Source of the DNA: Gammaproteobacteria bacterium
Lineage (GTDB): Bacteria > Pseudomonadota > Gammaproteobacteria > PS1 > Pseudothioglobaceae
Direction: 5' to 3'
NCBI GenBank assembly: GCA_024280535.1
Contig: JAJRPY010000058.1
Location: 1-14,383 of the forward strand
Length of the DNA: 14,383 nucleotides
In this document: one piece after another, positions 8,650 to 14,383 of the stretch
How positions within the stretch are numbered: the stretch's first letter is position 1
Layout: every line of letters begins with the position of its first letter
The notes under the pieces: model-generated
Database searches by the model: none
Told to the model about the DNA's origin: nothing
The model's input: the letters and a program-made list of their open reading frames with translations, nothing else
Position numbers and translations under genes: made by a program

Positions 8650-9506
8650 ATTTCTATTTGTCCTTCAAATACAAATTCAGCAGGGCCAATCATAACAATC
8701 TCCAATTTCTGATTTTTAACACTATTAAAAACTTTCAACTCCCCTCCTTTTAACTGAACGACAATTTCTTTATCAATAACATCCACTTTAGCCGCTTTGC
8801 CTAAATACGCCACAGTAGCACATGCCCCACTACCACAAGCCTGAGTTTCGCCCACACCGCGCTCATAAACCCTAAGGCTAATATGGCGCTCATCAATAAT
8901 TTTTACAAAATTAACATTCACACCTTCTGGAAAATTCGCAGAACTTTGTATTTTTTTGGCAATTACTTCAATATCTTGATTAATATCATCAACAATTAAT
9001 ACCGCGTGTGGGTTGCCTACTGACACTACACCCACTGTTTCCCCCTCAACGACATAAGTTGCATTGTCATTTTTTATTTGTTTAAAGGGAATAGAATCAG
9101 GATTCCATATTGCCTTCCCCATGGTAACTAATACTGAATCATCATCAAGAATTTCCAGCACAATTACATCTTTTTTTGTTTCTACCCAAATATACTCGCC
9201 ACCCTTTTTACTCGTTAGATTTTTTTCTACAACAAAACGCGCAAAACACCGAGCCCCATTGCCACATTGCTCCACTTCAGAACCATCAGCATTAAAAATT
9301 CGATATTTAAAGTCATTCTCACTATTTTCCGCTTGCTCCACTAATAACAATTGGTCAAAACCCACGCCAAGATTACGGTTTGATAACTGGGCAATTTGCT
9401 TAGCATTAAGCCCGATTTGCCCCTCAGTGTTGATTTGCCCCTTGGTATTATCAATCACCATAAAATCATTACCCAGGCCGTGCATTTTTGTAAAATTAAT
9501 TTTCAT
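8646..9506 (-). CDS. dapF: Diaminopimelate epimerase DapF
   Basis: 286 residues, slightly longer than H. influenzae DapF (274). It interconverts LL- and meso-diaminopimelate without PLP, supplying lysine and peptidoglycan synthesis. The sequence begins FTKMHGLGNDFMVIDN (5-20). The two catalytic cysteines are Cys81 in EQCGNGARCFARF and Cys224 in ETQACGSGACATVAY. Other family blocks are NRNLGVGFDQLL (43-54), FNADGSEVEQCGNGARC, SVGNPHAVL (162-170), FPEGVNVNFV (192-201) and RVYERGVGET (212-221). There is no convincing Shine-Dalgarno before the ATG at 9506, although it coincides with the conserved family start. It appears to be transcribed alone, since the upstream minus-strand gene ends in its own terminator at about 9815. 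The 3' end overlaps apaH by 4 bp tail to tail. Confidence 0.97.
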   Translation of the reverse strand: MKINFTKMHGLGNDFMVIDNTKGQINTEGQIGLNAKQIAQLSNRNLGVGFDQLLLVEQAENSENDFKYRIFNADGSEVEQCGNGARCFARFVVEKNLTSKKGGEYIWVETKKDVIVLEILDDDSVLVTMGKAIWNPDSIPFKQIKNDNATYVVEGETVGVVSVGNPHAVLIVDDINQDIEVIAKKIQSSANFPEGVNVNFVKIIDERHISLRVYERGVGETQACGSGACATVAYLGKAAKVDVIDKEIVVQLKGGELKVFNSVKNQKLEIVMIGPAEFVFEGQIEI

Positions 9507-9814
9507 ACGGGTATTTTATCCACTTATAAAGCTCAAATTAGCAAAACTGCATTTAAACTCAATCAAATTAGTTGAAAACAAATAGACTCTATTTAATTAC
9601 TTTTCTTAACTTCTAAAAACCTCAAATCAATCCTTTAAACAGTGAATACTCTACCCATCTTATCACTATAGCAACCAAACAGCATCCACTTTAGTCTCAT
9701 TGCATGAAACGGAAATAAGCTGCACCATTTAATTTCTTAACATTATTACAAAAGAACGTGCAATGTAATACCCCAAAAAAACCACACATTTCTAAAGTCC
9801 AAAATTAATAAACC
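9507..9814. other. Intergenic stretch without a supported gene
   Basis: About 300 bp, A+T-rich, between the start of dapF and the terminator of the Asn-rich protein gene. The dapF promoter must lie at the left end; a TAAAAT (9513-9518 on the minus strand) is close to the ATG, but no matching -35 is clear. I see no conserved protein, tRNA, obvious structured RNA or repeat. A plus-strand open frame that enters this stretch is antisense to dapF and has no coding character. Confidence 0.5.
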
Positions 9815-9842
9815 AAAAAAAAAAGCCGACCAATGGCCGACT
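9815..9842 (-). terminator. Rho-independent terminator of the 176-aa Asn-rich protein gene
   Basis: On the minus strand AGTCGGCC pairs with GGTCGGCT around a 3-nt loop, followed by a run of about ten T. Two of the eight pairs are G-U wobbles on this strand; on the plus strand the same positions become A-C mismatches. The structure therefore favours minus-strand RNA. It begins 22 bp past the stop of the gene ending at 9864. Confidence 0.87.
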
Positions 9843-9863
9843 CTTTGGCAAATGGTTAAAAAA

Positions 9864-10394
9864 TTACTGAGCCGCCTTGGTTGCTATTTCGTCTGTTTCA
9901 GTCGCCACTGGAACGGTTTGATGTGGACTGTCATGCAAAGGCATCTTATTCTTATTCATCGGATTAAACAAAGGATTGCTCGCACTAAAATTAAATGGCT
10001 GCGCCTGTTGACCATAATTAAACGGCTGGAAGTATGAATTGTCTTGCATTGGGTTAAAATTTTGCCCATTGCCACAAGGCGTGTTAAAACTTGTGCCATT
10101 CATAGGCAGGTTATTACGCCAAGCGTTGTTATTCCAGGCATTGTTATTAGTATTACCAACATGACCACGATTGCCCCAGTTGTTGTTATTCATGGGCATA
10201 TTGTTGCCCCAACTGTTGTTATTCCAGCTGTTATTGTTCCAAGGATTGTTATTCCAAGGGTTATTATTATTGCCAGCATTGCTCCATGGCATGTTGTTGC
10301 CAAAGTTCATAGGGTTATTGTTATTCCAGTTGTTGTTAGCCGCGGTTGCACTGAGTGCTGCTGCCATTAATGTAATTGCGATTATTTTTTTCAT
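9864..10394 (-). CDS. Secreted Asn/Trp-rich repeat protein (possible sulfur-globule-coat type)
   Basis: 176 residues; I do not recognise a defined family with certainty. Residues 1-19 form a Sec signal peptide (MKKIIAITLM core, cleavage probably after ATAA). The mature chain to about residue 100 is low complexity, with Asn-rich runs punctuated by Trp, Pro and Met. Trp47, 52, 57 and 62 fall at an exact 5-residue period (NPWNN/NSWNN), and Trp87 and 92 repeat that spacing. The C-terminal part is Gln/Phe/Pro-rich and ends in a polar tail; there is one cysteine (Cys107). The ATG at 10394 has AGGA 7 nt upstream, and a strong terminator follows the gene. It shares the motif NNMPWSN (33-39) with the neighbouring 140-aa protein, so the two look like diverged duplicates. 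Secreted, Asn/Trp/Tyr-rich repeat proteins are known as sulfur-globule envelope proteins in purple sulfur bacteria; that role is inferred here from composition and secretion only. Extracellular matrix is an alternative. Confidence 0.8.
   Translation of the reverse strand: MKKIIAITLMAAALSATAANNNWNNNNPMNFGNNMPWSNAGNNNNPWNNNPWNNNSWNNNSWGNNMPMNNNNWGNRGHVGNTNNNAWNNNAWRNNLPMNGTSFNTPCGNGQNFNPMQDNSYFQPFNYGQQAQPFNFSASNPLFNPMNKNKMPLHDSPHQTVPVATETDEIATKAAQ
10203..10262 (-). repeat. Pentapeptide N-P/S-W-N/G-N repeat array within the 176-aa secreted protein
   Basis: Four consecutive 15-bp units encode NPWNN, NPWNN, NSWNN and NSWGN (residues 45-64), placing Trp at an exact 5-residue period. Such a strand could place all Trp side chains regularly along an extended structure. 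The DNA units have drifted at synonymous positions, so the repeat is not a very recent expansion. Confidence 0.75.
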
Positions 10395-10420
10395 GTTATT
10401 TTCCTATAATTATTTTTTTT

Positions 10421-10583
10421 AGAGACCTTTGCATAAATAGGGATGATTAGCAAAATTCAATTTTTGTTCAATTGGTGATTTTCTTAAACCCAACCCTAGC
10501 AGGGCTAAGGTAGGGTTTAAAAAATTGCCAAGTGAATGAAAAGTGGATTTTTGATGATTATTCATATTTATGCAAAGGTCTCT
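10421..10583. mobile_element. 163-bp MITE with 19-bp perfect terminal inverted repeats, palindromic throughout
   Basis: The ends AGAGACCTTTGCATAAATA (10421-10439) and its exact reverse complement (10565-10583) form 19-bp terminal inverted repeats. The inner halves are also related: arms 10421-10500 and 10504-10583 pair around a 3-nt centre. About four-fifths of positions are complementary by hand alignment, with one single-base slip. The GAGACCTTTGCA-type end resembles those of IS5-group insertion sequences (from memory, not searched). No transposase is encoded; the 62-codon minus frame across it has no visible domain. Flanking T-runs hide any target duplication; TTT on both sides is possible. 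It lies between the two secreted-protein genes, 26 bp upstream of one ATG. Confidence 0.88.
10486..10518. repeat. Central hairpin of the MITE
   Basis: AAACCCAACCCTAGC (10486-10500) faces GCTAAGGTAGGGTTT (10504-10518) across a 3-nt loop. 13 of 15 positions pair, and a fourteenth does so as a G-U wobble on minus-strand RNA. It is the G+C-richest inner part and the apex of the larger foldback. Confidence 0.75.
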
Positions 10584-10594
10584 TTTAATAAACG

Positions 10595-10623
10595 AAAAAG
10601 CCAGCAACTTGTGCGGGCTTTTT
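10595..10623 (-). terminator. Terminator of the 140-aa secreted protein gene
   Basis: AAAAAGCC (10595-10602) pairs with GGCTTTTT (10616-10623), and an inner GCA/TGC extends the stem past one mismatch, leaving a 5-nt loop. On the minus strand the stem ends in a short T-run, 13 bp beyond the stop at 10637. The flanking A/T symmetry would allow some activity in the other direction. Confidence 0.78.
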
Positions 10624-10636
10624 AAACAAAGTGGTG

Positions 10637-11059
10637 TTATTTGGTAGGTTTAATAGGCACTACCTGTGAACCACTCCAAGCGTTGTTAGGGCTATTGTAC
10701 GGGTTGTTGAAATTGCCATACGGATTGTTAGTGTTGTATGGGTTGTTGAAATTGCCATACGGATTATTGAAATTATTATATGAGTTGCCGTATGGATTAT
10801 TGTATGGATTGTAACCATTGAAATGATTATTATTCCAGCCATTATTGTTATCATCAAACTCATCGGCCATATTTGACATCTCTTCCATATACCAACGTGG
10901 ATCCCAGTAGTCATAAGGATTGTAGCCAAACATACCGTTGTCTTCTTGGTAGCCGTTATAATTATAGCCGTTGCTCCATGGCATATTATTAGTATTAAAA
11001 AATGCGTTGGCACTGAGTGAAACGGCGATTAATGCGATTATTGCTAGTAGTTTTTTCAT
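10637..11059 (-). CDS. Secreted Asn/Tyr/Pro/Gly-rich repeat protein, paralogue-like neighbour of the 176-aa protein
   Basis: 140 residues; no assigned family that I can name with confidence. Residues 1-19 are a signal peptide (MKKLLAIIALIAVSLSANA, cleavage before FF). The mature protein starts with NTNNMPWSN, shared with the neighbouring 176-aa protein. A segment rich in acidic and aromatic residues follows (about 48-70, with WDPRWYMEEMSNMADEFDD) and may be an amphipathic helix. Residues 78-123 are N/Y/P/G/F repeats, including two near-identical 13-residue units, and the end is basic (IKPTK). The ATG at 11059 has GAGG 8 nt upstream (11068-11071). The gene is monocistronic, with its own terminator at 10595-10623, and is divergent from metH. 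Composition and secretion fit a structural coat or matrix protein, possibly around sulfur globules; this is inference. Confidence 0.82.
   Translation of the reverse strand: MKKLLAIIALIAVSLSANAFFNTNNMPWSNGYNYNGYQEDNGMFGYNPYDYWDPRWYMEEMSNMADEFDDNNNGWNNNHFNGYNPYNNPYGNSYNNFNNPYGNFNNPYNTNNPYGNFNNPYNSPNNAWSGSQVVPIKPTK
10691..10768 (-). repeat. 39-bp tandem repeat (two copies) in the 140-aa secreted protein gene
   Basis: A 26-bp block at 10701-10726 recurs exactly at 10740-10765, a period of 39 bp. It encodes two 13-residue units of the form NNPYGNFNNPYN(T/S) at residues 98-110 and 111-123. The near identity at DNA level indicates a recent duplication or slippage event. Confidence 0.9.
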
Positions 11060-11090
11060 GGGCTTATCCTCATCGTTATAAAAAAATCAT

Positions 11091-11096
11091 AGTATA
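11091..11096 (-). promoter_or_regulatory. Candidate -10 element for the 140-aa secreted protein gene
   Basis: TATACT on the minus strand, 31 bp before the ATG at 11059. An ATTACA hexamer sits 15 bp upstream of it as a possible -35. The position is suitable, but the -35 and its spacing are imperfect. Confidence 0.4.
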
Positions 11097-11158
11097 ACAC
11101 ACATTAAGCTTTGTAATAAAGCTAAGGTTATGACATATAGGGGCTGATAAGCTTTAGG

Positions 11159-11164
11159 TATAAT
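11159..11164 (+). promoter_or_regulatory. Candidate -10 element for metH
   Basis: A perfect TATAAT whose last base is 7 bp before the ATG at 11172, so transcription from it would begin at or next to that ATG. No matching -35 is seen at 16-18 bp; the closest TTGACA-like hexamer (ATGACA, 11130-11135) is 23 bp away. It may be a chance match in AT-rich DNA. Confidence 0.35.
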
Positions 11165-11171
11165 GTTGGGT

Positions 11172-14100
11172 ATGAATACAAAAGAGATATTACAAGAGCT
11201 TTTAGAGCAACGAATTTTAGTACTAGATGGCGCCATGGGTACTATGATTCAGCAACATAAATTAAGTGAAGCTGATTATCGGGGTGCGCGTTTTAAAGAT
11301 TGGCATAGTTTGGTTCAAGGCAACAACGACCTTTTGTCGCTCACTCAACCCGATATTATTCTAAATATTCATCGTGCTTATTTAGAAGTAGGTGCTGATA
11401 TTGTTGAAACCAACACCTTTAACGCCACTCAAACTTCTATGTCTGACTACCAAATGGAAGCATTGGCATACGAGATTAACGTCGAAAGCGCACGCTTAGC
11501 CAAACGCGCCTGTGATGAATTTTCAACCGACAACAAGCCAAGATTTGTTGCCGGTGTGATTGGCCCAACTTCCCGCACTTGCTCACTTTCACCTGATGTC
11601 AACGACCCAGGTTTTAGAAATGTTTCTTTTGATGAATTGGTTGATGTCTATATACAATCAACCCGAGGTTTAATTAAAGGCGGTGCTGATATTATTTTAA
11701 TCGAAACCATTTTTGACACTCTCAATGCCAAAGCCGCTATTTTTGCCGTACAGCAAGTGTTTGAAGACGACGATATTGAATTACCCATTATGATTTCAGG
11801 CACCATTACTGACGCTTCTGGTCGCACTCTATCTGGGCAAATGACCGAGGCATTTTACAACTCTCTGCGCCATGCAAACCCGATTTCAATCGGCCTTAAC
11901 TGCGCACTAGGCCCTGATTTATTACGCCAATATGTTGCCGAGCTGTCGCGCGTTTCCAGCACCTATGTATCCGCACATCCAAACGCCGGATTGCCCAACG
12001 AATTTGGCGAATACGATTTAGGTGCCATCACCATGAGCGAGCAAGTAGGCGAATGGGCCACCTCAGGCTTGGTCAATATCTTAGGGGGCTGCTGTGGCTC
12101 AACCCCAGAACATATCAAAGGCATTGCCGAGGCCGTTGAGGGTGTCAAGCCACGAAAAATCCCCAACATCAAGCCCGAGTGTCGCTTATCGGGCTTAGAG
12201 GCGTTTAATATCGGCAAAGATACTCTATTTGTCAATATCGGCGAGCGCGCCAACATCACTGGCTCTGCCAAATTCAAACGCCTAATCCTCAACGAAGAAT
12301 TTGAAGAGGCGCTGGATATTTGCCGTGCTCAGGTGGAAGATGGCGCTCAAGTGGTTGATATCAATATGGATGAAGGCATGCTTGATGGCAAGGCAGCCAT
12401 GGTGCGTTTTATGAATTTAATCGCCTCGGAACCTGATATTTCCAAAGTGCCTATTATGGTGGATTCTTCAAAATGGGAAATTATTGAGGCCGGACTAAAA
12501 TGCACACAGGGCAAGCCAATTGTTAATTCAATCTCACTCAAAGAGGGCAAGCACAATTTTATTAAATACGCCCGCCTATGCAAACGCCACGGCGCAGCCA
12601 TTATCGTGATGGCATTTGACGAGGTAGGTCAGGCAGACACCCAAGCGCGCAAGATTGAAATTTGCACCAAGGCTTATCATATTTTGCTGGATGAGGTCGG
12701 TTTTGCACCAGAAGACATTATTTTTGACCCGAATATTTTTGCCGTGGCCACTGGTATCGAGGCGCACAATAATTACGCCGTGGATTTTATCGAGGCCACG
12801 CGCGAGATCACCAAAACCCTGCCTTATGCCAAAATATCGGGCGGTGTTTCTAATGTATCGTTTTCATTCAGAGGCAACAACCCGGTGCGTGAGGCCATCC
12901 ACTCGGTGTTTTTATACCACGCCATCCAAGCAGGTATGGGCTTGGGCATTGTCAACGCTGGGCAGTTGGTGGTTTATGATGATATTGATCCGATACTCAA
13001 AAAAGCAGTCGAGGATGTGGTACTCAATCGCGATGACAACGCTGGCGAGCGCTTGGTCGATATTGCCGCTCAATTCTCTGGCACCCAACAAAAAGAAAAC
13101 CCCAAAGATTTAGAATGGCGCACCTGGCCAGTTGAAAAACGCTTGCAGCATGCTTTGGTTAAAGGCATCACCCAATTTATTGACGAAGACACCCAAGCAG
13201 CCTTTGACAAGCTCGGCCGCCCTATTCTGGTCATTGAAGGCCCGCTAATGGATGGTATGAATATAGTCGGTGATTTATTTGGCGCCGGCAAAATGTTCTT
13301 GCCACAAGTGGTCAAATCCGCCCGAGTGATGAAAAAATCAGTAGCCTATTTAGACCCTTATTTAGAAGCTGAAAAAGAAGATTGCGGCGCCAGCACCCAA
13401 GGCAAAATTCTAATGGCAACGGTCAAGGGCGATGTGCACGACATTGGCAAAAACATTGTCGGCGTGGTGCTTTCGTGCAACAATTATGAGATTGTCGATT
13501 TGGGCGTAATGGTACCTGCCGACACCATTCTTGACACTGCCATTCGAGAAAAAGTCGATATTATCGGGCTTTCTGGACTAATCACCCCATCACTTGATGA
13601 GATGGTATTTGTTGCCAAAGAAATGTCGCGCCTAGGATTTAAACTGCCCCTATTAATTGGCGGCGCAACCACCTCCATCGCCCACACCGCAGTCAAAATT
13701 GAGCCACAATACGACCAAGGCGTATTCTACGTCAAAGATGCCTCCAAAGCAGTCGGCGTTGCCGCAGCACTATTATCAGAAAAACTCAAGCCAGACTTAG
13801 TCAGCAGCACCCAAGCAAACTACGAAAAAGTCAGAATCCGGCGTGCCAACAAAGGCAAAAGCAAGCTCATATCAATGGCAGCAGCCAGAGCCAACAAGCC
13901 CAAACTTAAATTTGACAACATCAGCCCCCCTAATCAACTGGGTGTGCAAGTATTCAAACAATACGACCTATCCGCCATATTTGAATTTATCGACTGGGTG
14001 CCGTTTTTCCGCACCTGGGAGCTGGCGGGCAAATTCCCCGATATTCTCACAGATGAGGTAGTGGGTGAATCCGCCTCGGCACTATATGAAGATGCCAAAG

Positions 14101-14383
14101 CCATGTTTAAGCGGGTCATTGATGGCAAATTGCTTCAGGCCAATGCCGTGGTCGGCGTGTTCCGTGCCAATAGCCAGCATGAAGATATTGAGCTGATTGA
14201 TGATGCCGGCCAGATAACCACGCTTAATCACCTGCGCCAACAATTGGACAAAAAAGGCAACACGCCCAATTTTTGTCTAAGCGATTTTATTGCCCCAAAA
14301 GAGAGCGGCGTACAAGACTATCTGGGCGCATTTGCCGTGACGGCAGGCATCAATATTGAGCCGCTAGTAGCCGCTTATGAGGC
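11172..14383 (+). CDS. metH: Cobalamin-dependent methionine synthase MetH, 3'-truncated by window edge
   Basis: 1070 codons in one uninterrupted frame, then the window ends; E. coli MetH has 1227 residues. It transfers a methyl group from methyltetrahydrofolate to homocysteine through methylcobalamin. Domains in order: the homocysteine/Zn domain (opening [10 protein letters not shown], with zinc ligands Cys244, Cys307 and Cys308 in GLNCALG and [10 protein letters not shown]); the folate-binding TIM barrel (from about 335, [19 protein letters not shown]); the cap and B12 domain, with GDVHDIGKN giving Asp754 and the cobalt ligand His756, then [13 protein letters not shown] and GGATTS; then the start of the reactivation domain ([24 protein letters not shown]). 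The SAM-binding RPAPGYPACPEH-type motif would lie beyond the edge. An in-frame ATG at 11163 would add three residues and has AGG 4 nt before it; 11172 is preferred, with doubt. It is divergent from the secreted protein gene. MetH implies a supply of cobalamin. Confidence 0.97.
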   Translation, partial: MNTKEILQELLEQRILVLDGAMGTMIQQHKLSEADYRGARFKDWHSLVQGNNDLLSLTQPDIILNIHRAYLEVGADIVETNTFNATQTSMSDYQMEALAYEINVESARLAKRACDEFSTDNKPRFVAGVIGPTSRTCSLSPDVNDPGFRNVSFDELVDVYIQSTRGLIKGGADIILIETIFDTLNAKAAIFAVQQVFEDDDIELPIMISGTITDASGRTLSGQMTEAFYNSLRHANPISIGLNCALGPDLLRQYVAELSRVSSTYVSAHPNAGLPNEFGEYDLGAITMSEQVGEWATSGLVNILGGCCGSTPEHIKGIAEAVEGVKPRKIPNIKPECRLSGLEAFNIGKDTLFVNIGERANITGSAKFKRLILNEEFEEALDICRAQVEDGAQVVDINMDEGMLDGKAAMVRFMNLIASEPDISKVPIMVDSSKWEIIEAGLKCTQGKPIVNSISLKEGKHNFIKYARLCKRHGAAIIVMAFDEVGQADTQARKIEICTKAYHILLDEVGFAPEDIIFDPNIFAVATGIEAHNNYAVDFIEATREITKTLPYAKISGGVSNVSFSFRGNNPVREAIHSVFLYHAIQAGMGLGIVNAGQLVVYDDIDPILKKAVEDVVLNRDDNAGERLVDIAAQFSGTQQKENPKDLEWRTWPVEKRLQHALVKGITQFIDEDTQAAFDKLGRPILVIEGPLMDGMNIVGDLFGAGKMFLPQVVKSARVMKKSVAYLDPYLEAEKEDCGASTQGKILMATVKGDVHDIGKNIVGVVLSCNNYEIVDLGVMVPADTILDTAIREKVDIIGLSGLITPSLDEMVFVAKEMSRLGFKLPLLIGGATTSIAHTAVKIEPQYDQGVFYVKDASKAVGVAAALLSEKLKPDLVSSTQANYEKVRIRRANKGKSKLISMAAARANKPKLKFDNISPPNQLGVQVFKQYDLSAIFEFIDWVPFFRTWELAGKFPDILTDEVVGESASALYEDAKAMFKRVIDGKLLQANAVVGVFRANSQHEDIELIDDAGQITTLNHLRQQLDKKGNTPNFCLSDFIAPKESGVQDYLGAFAVTAGINIEPLVAAYE

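Noticed and set aside
9064..9585. 173-codon plus-strand frame opposite dapF
   Set aside because: dapF is intact with all catalytic motifs; the plus frame looks like a shadow and has no recognisable domain.
10044..10422. Plus-strand hydrophobic repeat frames (Val/Ile- and Leu-rich) opposite the Asn-rich gene
   Set aside because: Asn codons read on the other strand give GTT/ATT or TTG runs. The minus frame has a signal peptide, Shine-Dalgarno and terminator, while the plus frames have none.
10419..10607. Minus-strand 62-codon frame across the MITE as a transposase remnant
   Set aside because: It follows the palindrome from arm to arm, has no recognisable transposase motif and no good ribosome site. 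Its openness is explained by AT-rich inverted repeats.
10691..10768. CRISPR array in the repeat-containing secreted gene
   Set aside because: The repeat is two in-frame coding copies without distinct spacers, and no cas gene is nearby.
11060..11171. SAM riboswitch or MetJ operator upstream of metH
   Set aside because: The gap is only 112 bp. I see no AGACGTCT-type MetJ boxes and no SAM-riboswitch-like set of stems; the AAGCTTT repeats there are short and AT-rich.
12347..13315. Minus-strand frames and the 152-codon plus frame inside metH
   Set aside because: The metH frame is continuous and carries all domain motifs across this stretch; the others are off-frame shadows.

Overview
The window is ordinary, densely packed bacterial chromosome with a modest A+T bias. 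The gene set is gammaproteobacterial: lipA, a pdxA-ksgA-apaG-apaH cluster that matches the core of the enterobacterial surA operon, dapF and metH. Two secreted Asn/Trp/Tyr/Pro-rich repeat proteins, together with the compact AT-rich style, suggest a sulfur-oxidising gammaproteobacterium of the SUP05/Thioglobus or thiotrophic-symbiont kind. That placement is an inference from gene content and has not been tested.

Layout. (1) 1-889: the 3' part of lipA (+), closed by a hairpin terminator shared with the convergent operon to its right. (2) 979-5587: a two-gene minus-strand operon, a periplasmic adaptor followed by an RND inner-membrane pump, with no outer-membrane channel gene beside it. (3) 5761-8649: plus-strand operon pdxA-ksgA-apaG-apaH with 6-bp, overlapping and TAATG junctions; it makes a vitamin B6 precursor enzyme, the 16S rRNA dimethyltransferase, ApaG and Ap4A hydrolase. 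(4) 8646-9506: dapF (-), whose stop overlaps the apaH stop tail to tail by 4 bp with no room for a terminator. (5) 9507-9814: about 300 bp with no gene that I can support. (6) 9815-11059: two minus-strand genes for small secreted low-complexity proteins, each followed by its own terminator, with a 163-bp transposase-free palindromic mobile element (MITE) between them. (7) 11172 to the end: metH (+), 1070 codons, cut by the window edge in the reactivation domain.

Working together: the metabolic genes are housekeeping (lipoate, PLP, DAP/lysine/peptidoglycan, methionine) and imply a cell that keeps its own cofactor and amino-acid synthesis. The most unusual part is region 6. The two secreted proteins share a signal-peptide type and an NNMPWSN motif at or near the start of the mature chain, so they look like diverged duplicates. 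The MITE lies 26 bp upstream of one of them, where its promoter would be expected. A structural role such as a sulfur-globule coat is a reasonable hypothesis but cannot be shown from this sequence. I found no CRISPR array, tRNA, rRNA or intact transposase.
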